Assembly: GCA_000697055.1 (NCBI GenBank)
Contig: JNDT01001921.1
Span: forward strand, 1 to 64,000
DNA length: 64,000 bases
Direction: 5' to 3'
DNA from: Saksenaea vasiformis B4078
Taxonomy: Eukaryota; Mucoromycota; Mucoromycetes; Mucorales; Saksenaeaceae
The translations under genes were made by a program, and so were the position numbers. Every line of letters starts with the position of its first letter. Position 1 is the stretch's first letter. Shown one piece after another: positions 11,750-22,799 of the stretch. Below the pieces are notes generated by a model. It had not been told where the DNA came from. It saw nothing but the letters and a program-made list of their open reading frames with translations, and made no database searches.

Positions 11750-13275
11750 CTAATTGGCTTTTTGGGCTTTCTTCGCACGAAGGGCCTTGCCTAGGTACCA
11801 GTTTCCGCCGAGGATAACAGCGACGGCGATATGGCCAAAAAAGTAAACGCTCTTGTACGCCACCCAGGCCTTGTGCATCTTCAAAAGATCAAAGCCGACA
11901 ATGCCATAGTTTACGACGGTTGAGCAGATCAGCCACACCAACGCTTTCCATGCGTACGCCGCTACCACGTTATCCTTGGTGTATGGATGCACCAGAGGAG
12001 CTACACGAGTACGTAAGACCTTCTCGCAGAGGGTATCCAGGAATTCCAACAAGAATGTGGTGAAATAGTTAATGTGAAATCCGTGCCAGATGGCGAGGAA
12101 CGCAAGCGAAGCGAACTGGGAGATATTCTTGTTGCCTAGGAATCTAAGACGCTTGAACACATAGTACTTGACCCACAAGTTGGTATTGATATTGAAAGAT
12201 CCGATGAGATGGTCCAGGGAAGTCGCCTTCTCGTAAACACATGGCAACACGTTGGCCAAGCCTCCAAACAAAGATCGACCTTCAGAGTCCTCACCCTCAT
12301 ATGAGATGCCAAAGTATGCCGTCGCACCTTTTCAAAGTGAGTACATGTTCAGCTGATGAATAATCACTCCTTTTCTTTTTCTTCCCTACCTTCAGTCAAA
12401 AGCCAGACACCCAGGTACTTGTTGTAACAGAACTTTCCAGACATCCAAAACACAAACAATCGCTTGAAGAGCGGCAGTGCGGCGTATTCCTCGGTCAACA
12501 AGTACGCAGTTGAGTACTGAGCGCCAATTACCTGCTGTGCTGCCAGATAGATCACGGCAAGGGTCACGCATCGGAGTACATACATCATCTGGTACTTTTC
12601 GATTTCTTCCCATTCGGACACCGGTTTGTTGTTGTAGGGTGCCGAGAGCCAGCGCTTGTACAGTGAGAATGAGAACTGAGGGCCTACCAGGAAGGCTGAG
12701 GGGAAGAAACAGTACGCCATCACCTCGTTAAATTCGGGCAGTTCCGTTATAGCTGGCTGGGTAAAAGAGAGCGGAGCCGGAGTTGCACTGGGCTTGCCAT
12801 TGGCCTCCCCTTCTTTTTTCTTTCCGCCATCCAAATAGTCGAATCCGAAACCCATCAGACGAAGGCAAAGAATACATTGAGTCATCGTCCAAGTGATATC
12901 GTATTCATCGGTTGCAGTAAGATAGTATCCCAGCAAAAGATAAACGGCGTTAAATATCCAGACACCCGTGGCAGCAAGTTGACGGTTGTGGAACTGGTCA
13001 CCCAGGTAACAAAGCAAATAACTGACACCCACAGTAATGAGAGAATGAAATATGCTAAAGCCGTTGAAGAAAAATGAGAGAGAGAGACCGGCGACAAGAA
13101 TGAAGTTGTTACGGTCGGCCACTGTTATCTTTGTGAGCTTGTTATCAGCGCGCTGCACATAGGTTCTGTTATACGCCCGAGCAACCGGATAGGCAAAGGC
13201 AAGTGTCAGCAGTAGCCTTAAGGTTGGTTCTGGAATGCCAGTCGCCCAAGCAATGGGACCAGTAATCAATTGCAT
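11750..13275 (-). CDS. MBOAT lysophospholipid acyltransferase (ALE1/LPCAT type)
   Basis: Two exons (13275-12390 and 12327-11750, intron 62 nt) give 487 residues, close to animal LPCAT3 and shorter than yeast Ale1. Membrane-bound O-acyltransferase that re-acylates lysophospholipids in the Lands cycle, in the endoplasmic reticulum. Many hydrophobic segments are visible throughout. The catalytic histidine lies in FLAIWHGFHINYF, and the family's YFGISYEG-like and NTNLWVKYYVFKR segments precede it. The C-terminus ends in a basic RAKKAQKAN tail, a possible dilysine-like retrieval signal (KKAQKAN is not a perfect match). Acyl-chain and head-group preference cannot be read from the sequence. Confidence 0.88.
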
Positions 13276-13643
13276 GGGAGCAGGGTAAAAGGTACAACTT
13301 TTGGGGAGGAAGTCAGTCCTGACATTTGAACATTTACGGCTCAGCCACTGGCGATCGCCAGTAAGGAAGAAAAAACAGGCACATGCTCTGTACCACCTCC
13401 GGATACCAGTATCTTACAACCGTGTAAGCGTGTATGCTCTAAAACTCGATTGATATTTTAAACATGAAATTCTCGGTAATTTTCCCCGGAATCACTGCAC
13501 ACATGAAACAGGAGTAATCTCCTCACCAGGCACAATTCAATTTTTCTTTTGCATAATCTATGGATCGGGATCAATGCATGAATCCAAAACTTCCTTTGTT
13601 TTTCTTTTTATTTTCACGATGAGAGTATCTGTGAAAGTCCGGC

Positions 13644-13925
13644 TCAAACTGCATTTCCAGGCAACTTGTTAGCTTGTTCGGGAAAGATTTGAAGTGGCGT
13701 GTGTGTACAAGGCTCTTTGATATCGATAGGTTCTAACTTTTTGTTCTTTTCCACGGTGCGGCGATCTAAATCCGAATTGGTTGCTGAACTAAGCTTTCCA
13801 TTTACGGTGTACCTTTCTCTGGTTGAAAGGTTCTCACCTGCAGAAATAGGAACTGTGTGCAAAAATGAGTAACTTTATAGCCATTTCCATGTCATACCTC
13901 CAACCATTGGTGTGTTCCACTGCAT
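13644..13925 (-). CDS. Small hypothetical protein, two exons
   Basis: Two exons (13925-13898 and 13852-13644) separated by a 45-nt intron with clean GTATGA donor and TTTGCACACAG acceptor; the total of 237 nt keeps phase and encodes 78 residues. It starts MQWNTPMVGVPISAG and is hydrophilic, with RERYTVNGKL and a lysine-rich middle; no signal peptide, membrane segment or known domain. The exact splice fit is the main argument that it is real. It lies between the acyltransferase (same strand) and DHTKD1 (opposite strand, start 315 bp away). Function unknown. Confidence 0.5.
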
Positions 13926-14240
13926 ATTTCAATCACCGCACCCAACTGCTTCGATTGCTATGGTCAGCTGAACATATCCTCCTTTCCGACTGAAAGGAAT
14001 AGATTCCATGTTGATAGGAATAATCAGAGGTAAAGGCGCAGATGATACAGAGAACAACGTCAATATCGATCTTGGCTAATGCAAGAAACCTCGCATCCAG
14101 GGAATGGGACACACCACATCATGTGACCGTGGGCTAGTAATAAGCGCATTGCGAATAAAAGCCGAGCAGAGAGCGTGAGTAAGTGAGTACGCGTGGGATT
14201 TCTTTTTCCTCTATTTTTTTCTTCTTCTCTTCTATCCAGG

Positions 14241-17200
14241 ATGCTTCGTTTTCAAAAGATCCCTCCATCTGCCGTTAGGTGGACCCGTCCTTTGCTCTGT
14301 TCCCAACGCCTGTACCATGATAACGGCGTTTATGGATACCGCGTACCCAAAGAATATACATTGCCAGATTATACCACGGAAGAGTTAATTAATCGTCGGG
14401 ATAACGGTAGCCTTTTGAGAATGGTCCATGCCTATCGAACCCACGGCCATCGTGGCGCTCATCTAGATCCGTTGGATATCATGAAACGAGAGTAAGTCCA
14501 CATTGTCTGTTTGCAAGATTTGTTCTATGTTGCTTACACTGAGAAAAGGGAAATCCTTGCTTTGAAGCCTGAACGATATGGTATTACCAACCACAGCGAG
14601 AAATACAATCTTGCAGGTATAGGAAATACATGGTATGTATTTGCTGCTTAACACTGTTGGAAAGGTATCCTTCATGTCAATGAAAACCAGCAAAGCAGCC
14701 TCAGCCGTGAACAGGCAGACGTTCAGACAATCCTGGACCATTTAAACGCGGTCTACTGCGGAAAGATAGCCTATGAGTTTATGCATCTTCCAGTAAGTCT
14801 TGCTATTTCTTGCATCAGGATACATCAAGAGGTCTGACAACGTGTCACTTGTAAGTCTGCTAGTGAAAGACGCTGGTGGTATCATGCGGTGGAGTCTTGG
14901 AAGAAGCCGCAGCTATCAGTTGACCGAAAGAAGCGGATTCATGAACTGCTAGCCAAATCTGAGACATTTGATCATTTCTTGGCAAAGAAATTCCCCAACG
15001 TCAAGCGATATGGTTTAGAGGGCGCGGAAAGTATGATGGTGGCGTTGGATCGTCTATTTGAATTATCTGCCAAAGGTTTGTACGCCCCAAATATGTTCAG
15101 GGGTAAGTTGATAAACGATCTGTTTAGAGGGACTGCAGGATCTCGTACTGGGAATGCCCCATCGTGGACGCCTGAATCTTTTGTGCGACCTGTTGGAATT
15201 CCCTCCAGTGGCCTTGTTCAGCAAGATGAAGGGAAATTCAGAACTTCCTGATGGCACGTTTACATCAGGTGATGTCATTTCGCATCTGGGTAAGCTTAGA
15301 AAAGGGAAAAAGCTCTTCTGACTTTTGTACATAGCAAGCAATCCAAATCTGAAATATGATGGCCACGATGTTCACGTTACTCTCCTACGCAACCCATCTC
15401 ATCTTGAAGCTGTGAACCCAGTGACGATGGGTAAAGCCCGCGCGAAACAGACTGAGCTTCTTTCTTCTGCTGATCCTTCATGCAACCTCGGAGATCGTGT
15501 AATGTGTGTTCAGATACACGGAGATGCGGTAAGGCTCCTGCTAGGCGCATTTTATTAGCTTATGATTTATGTTACAGGCTTTCACCGGCCAAGGCGTTGT
15601 GATGGAATCTTTGTGCTTGTCCAACCTGCCACATTACTCCTCCGGAGGTTCAGTGCATATCATCGTCAACAATCAGCTTGGTTACACAACCCCTGCCCAA
15701 AACGCACGTTCATCCTCCTACTGCTCCGACATTGGCAAGATGATCAATGTCCCAGTAGTCCATGTGAATGGCGACTTCCCTGAGGATGTTGCGAGAGCGA
15801 TGGATCTGGTGTTTGAATACCGTAACAAATTCAGAAAGGTAAAGGTTCTTGCTATGTTCAACTGTTTTCTCACTTGTCTTAGGATATCATTTTGGATCTC
15901 ATTTGCTACCGTCGTTGGGGCCATAATGAATTGGACGAACCAGGATTCACCCAACCATTGATGTACAGAAATATTCGCCCAAGAACCTCTGTACCAAAGC
16001 TGTATGAACAACAACTTCTGTCAGAAAACGTTTTTGCATCGGAGGCCGAGGTGGAGAACATTCGACAATCGCATCAGCAAGCACTGGAAGGCCAGTTAAA
16101 GGAAGTGGATTCCTTCGTTCCAAGCACATCGGTCCATCTTGAGGGCAATTGGAAGAATATGCAGCACATAACAGCAGGTGCTTCAGAGCAGGTTGAAACG
16201 GGTGTCGACAAGGAACTTCTTGCCGAAATCGGTCGCCATTCGGTTACTCCACCTTCTGAAATCAAGGTCCATCCCCGTTTGAAGAAGTACCATATCGATG
16301 CCCGCCTGAGAAAACTTGAAAAGGGCCAGGGATTGGATTGGGCTACAGCCGAAGCTCTTGCTTTTGGATCTCTGTTGAAGGAAGGCTATGGTGTCCGTAT
16401 CTCAGGTCAAGATGTCGGCCGTGGTACCTTTTCGCAGCGCCATGCTATGTTCGTCTGTCAAGACACCGAAAACACGGTCATTCCATTGAACCACATGGGT
16501 GATAACCAAAACTACCTTGAGGTGATCATAGACGAACAGACGAGTGTAACAGAACTAATCATGTCACCGTTTATATCCTCAGGTTGCCAACAGTCCATTG
16601 TCTGAGTTTGCTGTGCTTGGTTTCGAGTATGGCATGTCCATCGAATCTCCTAACCGATTGATGATCTGGGAAGCACAATTTGGTGACTTCTTCAACGGCG
16701 CGCAGATCATTCTGGATACCTTCCTGTCAAGTGGCGAAGAAAAATGGCTCTACCAGAGCGGTTTGACAATGCTATTGCCACATGGACAAGATGGAGCCGG
16801 ACCAGAACATTCCTCCAGCCGTGTCGAACGATTCCTTCAGGTAAAAAGAGAAGCACAAATCGTCATATCAGAACCCGGGCCTAAATCATACGATTGGCAT
16901 CTCTATAGATGAGCAATGATCCATTTGATGTTCGTCGTTGCTATGAGAACCCGCCTAACTGGCACGTTGTCAATTGTACCACACCTGCTCAATATTTCCA
17001 CGTACTGAGACGCCAGGTAAGACGGAGAGAAAGTGAGTAGATGAAGTACGCATCTAACTGTGCTGAATTTGGAAAGATGCACCGTCCCTACCGCAAGCCC
17101 TTGGTCGTCGTATCTCCCAAGAGCCTTCTGAAATCACCGGTATGTATGAGCTGCCCTACACAATGTTTCACGTCAGTAAACAAAAACATACGCGCTATAG

Positions 17201-17747
17201 TTTGCTATTTCATCTTTGGAAGAGATGCAACCTGGAACAGCCTTCAAGCCTGTCCTGTCAGATACCGTGACAACCAACCCAGATCATGTCGAGAAGGTTG
17301 TCTTCTTATCCGGAAAGCTGTACTATGACTTGGCCAAAGAAAGAGCAGCAAGAGGTCTTGATGACCGTATTGCCCTTGTCCGCGTTGAGGTATGCCTTAC
17401 TTTAAAAAGGTCTGCCAATATTAATTCTTTTCCCAGGAATTATGCCCATTCCCTAGAGATCAGATTCAACAAGAGATTGATAAATACGCTCATGCAAAGG
17501 AGTTTGTCTGGTGCCAGGAAGAACCACAAAATGCAGGTGCCTATGCTTTTATGGGTCCTCGTCTGGCGCAGATGGTGCCACAGAAGGAGGTAGGACAGAC
17601 GCAAGGCTAGAGATAGGATTGGATCTAATTTGTAACATATAGATACAATACGTGGGACGTGATTCTCTCGCAGCTCCTGCCGTTGGCGTCTCTTCTCGTT
17701 TCCGCACACAACAAAGCAAGTTGTTGGAAGATGCCTTAGACCTCTAG
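14241..17747 (+). CDS. DHTKD1: 2-oxoadipate dehydrogenase E1 component, mitochondrial (DHTKD1)
   Basis: Fourteen exons give 932 residues (human DHTKD1 about 919): 14241-14491, 14549-14616, 14665-14792, 14856-15075, 15128-15289, 15335-15528, 15578-15838, 15883-16521, 16583-16840, 16909-17016, 17077-17139, 17201-17389, 17437-17589, 17643-17747. Thiamine-diphosphate-dependent decarboxylase of the 2-oxoadipate complex in lysine/tryptophan breakdown. The arginine-rich start looks like a presequence, followed by [68 protein letters not shown] and [12 protein letters not shown] mark the E1 core. The short N-terminus without the OGDH lipoyl-binding-like region favours DHTKD1 over 2-oxoglutarate dehydrogenase. 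Every intron keeps phase and no lesion was seen. Confidence 0.93.
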
Positions 17748-18302
17748 ATTGGATACACAATAGAAAGTATCCCCTAAAAATGGCATTTAACTATTACATA
17801 AAGGAAGATAAACTGCTGACTGGTCTATGTTGAAAAAGTCGAAAAGTTTATAAACCCAATCTGCAGATCAGAAAAGCAACTTTTTTTTTTCATGCACGCA
17901 AGTGGGAAGTGAATTTGATGATGGCTGATTTTTCTTTTCACTCATTCCGAGTCTAATCAGCGTTATTTTTGCACTATCGCAATGATCCTATGGACAATAC
18001 AAGGCAAATAATAGCATGTTAAATTTCGACTCCTATGATTACTCGTTCGCGTTTGAACAAGTAGAAGTACCATTTGGTTTTACGCATCTTTAATTTTTCA
18101 CCCTCACCAGAAGATCAGGTACAGGTTTGTCTGCTTCGGTATGTTTATAAATGTATCCTACCATGCGCAAAGCTATTGCGCGCTTGTATCGCGTTTTACT
18201 ATCCACCGTCTAGGAATAGTGTGAATGTAATGGGTCTTTTTTTTAACGCGTAGTATACCTTATCCTGAAGCACTAGGTCGCATACTTGTCGTAGTGTCGC
18301 CT
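17748..18302. other. Intergenic region between convergent genes
   Basis: 3' flanks of DHTKD1 (+) and the DnaJ gene (-). AT-rich, no coding exon seen. Confidence 0.4.
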
Positions 18303-19466
18303 CTACTTCAAACTTTGAAGTCTGCCATAGCGCCTTGTATGCCTATCCAGTAAAACAGCGCTCGAGTCAACGCACAGCCGTGTCACATAGCCTTTCATAT
18401 TTACTCTGTTGCTTGCTTCTTCCTCTAACTGCAGTTTCTGTGCTTGATCCATTCCTTTTTCCTCCGCTTTGGCAACCATTTCTGCCACAGCCTGCATATC
18501 CATAGCACTTTTCACTGTTGACCACAGTTCTTTCATGATATGTTTCTTTTGCTTCAAGCTCTGGAAGATACCCGGTAATTCTCCACCTTTCATTCCCAAA
18601 GATTGCTTGGCTTTGCTCGAATAAATCCCACCAATCGAGTGTAATAGCTCGAGGCCATAACTTTCACCTTTCAGTTTCTCTGCCTCAATTTTAATCTGTT
18701 CCTGAAAGGCTATTGCAGCTTGCTCATCCCCTTCGCTTTCAGAATAGAGTGATAATTTGTGCTGCAAATTCTCTGCGAGTTTTTTGACCCGTTCTTGTTG
18801 CTGCTTATGAAGTCTTTCCATCTGTTCCTTGTTCAAGCCCTGTTTGTCCGAGCTTTCCAAATCTTCGGCTTCTACTTCGGAAAACAAGCATGCGACAGCC
18901 AGTTCACCAATGATACCTGGTCACGCAACCAGTCAGCCTCCGTTATTGCCTATTTTCCTATCCTTACCTCGGAAAGCATCACCACCAAACATCTGCTGAA
19001 AATACTCTCGAGGATCCGCAAACCCACCATCGGGTGCTAGATCCTTATCTTTGCCATACTTGTTGTAATGTGCTCGAAGCTGAGGGTCCGAAAGCACTTG
19101 ATATGCCTCTGAAATTTCTTTGAACTGGACCAGAGTGAATTTAAACTTCATACATTGAGTTTGTCCAGTCTCACCTTTTCTTCAGCATCTGCTGCCTGAC
19201 TTTTATCAGGATGGTAGATCTACATTACAAAGTGACTTAGTCAATTCTCCTATCTCGATCGCTATTTGTAAGGGGTATTCCCTTTGTAACTTACGATAGC
19301 GAGTTTCCTAAATAAAAGTGTTAAACGGGGATCTGCGAATGTCAGAGACAAAGTGTTCTCACCTGTAAGCCTTTTTGATTTGAATGGGTTCGGCATTCAC
19401 GGGAATTCCAAGCAACTCATAGTAAGAGGTATCTGCAGGGTTTTCATCGGTTCCAAAACGAGACAT
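18303..19466 (-). CDS. DnaJ co-chaperone with DnaJ-X domain (CAJ1/DJP1-like)
   Basis: Five exons (19466-19363, 19307-19295, 19219-19175, 19124-18968, 18916-18303) give 310 residues. The J domain starts about residue 14 (SYYELLGIPVNAEPIQIKKAY) and carries the Hsp70-stimulating HPD in YHPDKS and EAYQVLSDPQLRAHYNKYG. A DnaJ-X region follows (IIGELAVACLFSEVE, a coiled segment, then ESYGLELLHSIGGIYSSKA). In yeast this class assists Hsp70 in the cytosol and in peroxisomal protein import. Exon 2 is only 13 nt, and without it the KLAI residues before YHPDKS and the frame would be lost. The end lacks a prenylation motif. Confidence 0.9.
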
Positions 19467-20334
19467 GGTTAGAGCACAGCGGTACCAGCGCAGACCATGG
19501 AATTTGAGCTTTCACTCTGTTTTTGAATCTCCGTGCAGGTTTTTTGTGGGTTTATTCATCATTGAACAACAATGTGATCAGAAAAAAAAATTCGCAAGCA
19601 GCATACATCAACTTTGCGAATTATATTGTGGTTTAGCTGCTGAAAACTTCACAACAGTGTCACGACCGTCAACCGTTAACCATTCCTTCCTCTACAGTTG
19701 ATTTGCAAATGAATTAAAGAATTTCCATCCATTTTTCAATGAAATAGTAAAGGCTTCATACTCAGGTAGTGTTGGATCATAAATGTATAATGGATAAGTA
19801 CAGAAATGTGGCGAGAGCTACGAGTATATGGACTCGCGACAGATAAATGTTGACTCAAAGTGGCAGTTGGAATACATTACTCATAACTGGTTTGTGATAC
19901 ATTTCACCTTGGAAGCAGCGCAAGTCTTGTAAGCCTTGTCATACAATACAATACAAGACAAACAAACTGTGTGGATGGACAACCTTGTGCATGCTTCGTA
20001 TAAAACAACAACGCTATAATTAATAGTAGACGTAACAGAAGAATTGCAGGTGAAAGGCGCACAAAGCTTTGCATATAGGAAGTTTACACAGTCATTGAAG
20101 CAGTACATGAAGAGCGAAGTGAAACATCCTTCCTGATGTTTATGTGCGGGTGGCGAAGTTTATAAATAGTATGTATATCGCTGGCACAATGAGCAGCTCA
20201 ATGCGAAAAAATACATTTGACCGAGAGGAAAACTATGGAGTCAGTTGATAGGACCTTGAAATCAACGCATAGTTATCCTATAAAGCAACGCGGAAACACA
20301 TTCTAAAGCAAGAGCAGAAAGAGTAACCTCAGCC
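19467..20334. other. Intergenic region
   Basis: Upstream flank of the DnaJ gene and downstream flank of tropomyosin. No gene, RNA or repeat recognised. Confidence 0.4.
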
Positions 20335-20924
20335 TTAGATTTCTGCCAGTTGCGCATGAAACTCATCCAATTGCATTTGTAATTCGTGCTGTTTGAGCTT
20401 CAACTCTTCTCCTTCCCTCTCTCGCTCAAGGAGCGTAGTCTCCAACTGTTGCACCTTCCGCTCAAAGTGCTCCGCCTTGACATCTGCCTCGCGGAAACTA
20501 GAATAGAAGCGCACAATCAATAAAAATTTCCAACGCCTGTTATCTCTGCTACTTTTTCGTTGTTTCTCTCAGGGACTTGTCTGATTTTTCGAGCTCTTGT
20601 TCAAGCAGATTAATCTTGCGTTGTGCTGCATCTTTTTCCTTCTTGAGATTGCCATCTTCATCTTCAAGATCCTTCAGTTGTCTGTTTCGCTCGAGTGCAT
20701 TCTCTAAATCTTCTTCTAGGTACTTGTTTTGGTTGTTCAGCGAGTTAATCTCTTGTTCTTTCTGCATTTGCAGGTCTTCCTGGCTTTTCATCTTGGCTTC
20801 TGCTTCAGTAGCTCTCGCATTGGCGCTGTCCACTTCGGCACGAAGCTGACTAATTTTCTAACATCACCAGTAGATTTAGATTCTCGTCGTCGTTGGTTGT
20901 CTGTACCTCACGAATTTTGTCCAT
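20335..20924 (-). CDS. Tropomyosin (fungal Cdc8/Tpm type)
   Basis: Three exons (20924-20907, 20857-20553, 20497-20335) give 161 residues, the same length as fission yeast Cdc8. Continuous coiled coil that binds along actin filaments of cables and the contractile ring. The sequence begins MDKIRE, continues KISQLRAEVDSANARA and shows unbroken heptads with alternating charged residues to the end (QMQLDEFHAQLAEI). The first exon holds just six codons, so the start depends on the intron call; MDKIRE is the typical fungal tropomyosin start, which supports it. The third exon starts with NFREADVKAEHFERKV, the most conserved stretch. Confidence 0.93.
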
Positions 20925-21609
20925 AATCAATGAATAAGGGGAAGGAACGAGGAGCTACAGGATGTTGCGTTTCCGGCAGATCCGGTTTTCTCAAATGCCG
21001 GCAATATGTCGTGTACCACGGGCCCCATTTGGAATAGACAAAATGTGTGGGTACCGTACCAAATAAAAGTCAACGCGTTTCTCCCCGAACATTCACTGGC
21101 CGAAAAAACTTACCTCTTAAGCAAAGAACACAAGAAAACATCTCAGGTTGCATAGAGACGTTAATACCGCGTAAAGTCGCCTTTTTTGCCAGTAATCCGA
21201 GGTTTTTGCGATGTATGAACTCCGCCGTTTGCAAAGAAAAGATGTGGTAGCAAACTCATCTTTTACTTCTTCGATATGAACGATCCACGTGAATACATGG
21301 AGGCTGATGGCGCTTCATAGAATGTAAATGATATCACCTCGTTGATATGCCTGTGGATGATACACAAAGCGCCTGGGCAGAACTGTCTCGTTCAAATCCA
21401 GCGGTTTTGACTGAAAGATGACGGGAAAGATATAGTCATGTAAATTCCAACTTTATGCGAATGCGTACATTGGCAGAGGCCTCATTGTTTGCTGACGATA
21501 ACAGAGATGAAAGCTTAATAGGCTTTGTCCACTTTCCAGACGGACTATGTGCGTAGCGTGAGAATAAAGCTAGAACGAGAGCTTCCTATAGAAAACACAT
21601 CCGCAGCAA
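20925..21609. other. Intergenic region
   Basis: Upstream flank of tropomyosin and approach to the transposase remnant. Nothing specific seen. Confidence 0.35.
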
Positions 21610-22300
21610 ATGGAAAAGACGTTTAATTTGGTGATTGAAGAAGGACGAACAGCAAAGACAGCAGCGCTTATCACAGGCATAGATGTGCGAACCGCTCAAC
21701 ACTATATCGAAACATACAACCGGGATGAAGAACAGTGGCTCCCTGTGCTCAGAGAAGTTCTCGTACTAGATATTATGGGACGCTGACTGAAGCGCACTTC
21801 CAGTTTCTTGTAGATTATATCGACAGAAATCCCGCTCTATCCTGACTGCTATACAGAGGATCTTATATGAGACGACTGAAGACTTAGTCAATAAATGTCA
21901 TGTAATGTTCAAAAACTTGAAAGAGGTTCCTGCAGCAAGGAACCATGACGGTGTGTGATAGCTTTGCGAAAAGAGAAAGTTACAGAATGGGGAAAAGATG
22001 CAAGACTTGGACTCCACTAAGAATTGCGTCTTTATCGATGAAGCTGGTTTCAGCTTGCGTACTCAAAGAAATTTTGGTCGTTCTGTGAACGGAACTGCAG
22101 CGAAAAGCACTATACCAACTGGAAAGGGAGTTATGATTACTGTATTAGGCACCATATCTGAGGCTGGAGTAATAGATCTATCCTTGAAGAAACTGGAATA
22201 AGTGCTGCGATATTATTGAAGACATTTTGCCAGAGTTAAAAGCGGGTATTAGGAGAAACCAACTCAAAGCAGATGAATAAGTTATGGGTTGAATTTGAAC
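21610..22300 (+). pseudogene. Tc1/IS630-like DDE transposase remnant
   Basis: A 5' piece beginning at 21610 reads as a helix-turn-helix region (NLVIEEGRTAKTAALITGI). After several stops and shifts, LTEAHFQFLVDYIDRNPALS appears at about 21785, then CVFIDEAGFSLRTQRNFGRS at 22026, where FIDEAG holds the first catalytic aspartate of the fungal Tc1-like family. IPTGKGVMITVLGTISEAGV follows. The second aspartate and the glutamate were not found. No terminal inverted repeats were recognised. It lies about 0.5 kb upstream of, and in the same direction as, the decayed Fanzor gene. Confidence 0.7.
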
Positions 22301-22799
22301 CAGTAGACAATATGACGAGATCAGATTGCTTTAACTGGTAATCATTCTGCTCTCTGCATGACCCATTTAACTTCTCGGAATCAGTGCCATTAACAACAGG
22401 TGAGGCTTACTGTGTATTCCATGATTTCTGTATTACATCGACAAAACATTATTATTTATTCAACAATGAGCAATTGACATTCATTCTACTATTCTGCTCC
22501 TAACGAGAAGGTGACGGCACGTGAGATACAAAATGTTGTCAAAAGCAAAAACCGGGACCAAAATTCAGAAGACAATCTTTTTTCCTCACCTATTCTCCCC
22601 AGCCTTCTCTTTTTTAATCATGATGCTTTCAGATATATACGACTTCATTGAACTGCTCTCGGCTCCGTTTATTTCAGCAAGCATCATTGTTTATCCGCTA
22701 TTACTATACACAGCGTTCAGAAAAGCAGAAAAAAAAAACAAAAACAAGAGGAAGCTGTCAGTAAAGGTATGTCATCAGACTATATAGTATATGCATGTA

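Noticed and set aside
22521..22787. Hydrophobic open frame upstream of the decayed Fanzor
   Set aside because: Low-complexity composition, no homologous motif, and it lies between transposase and Fanzor debris.
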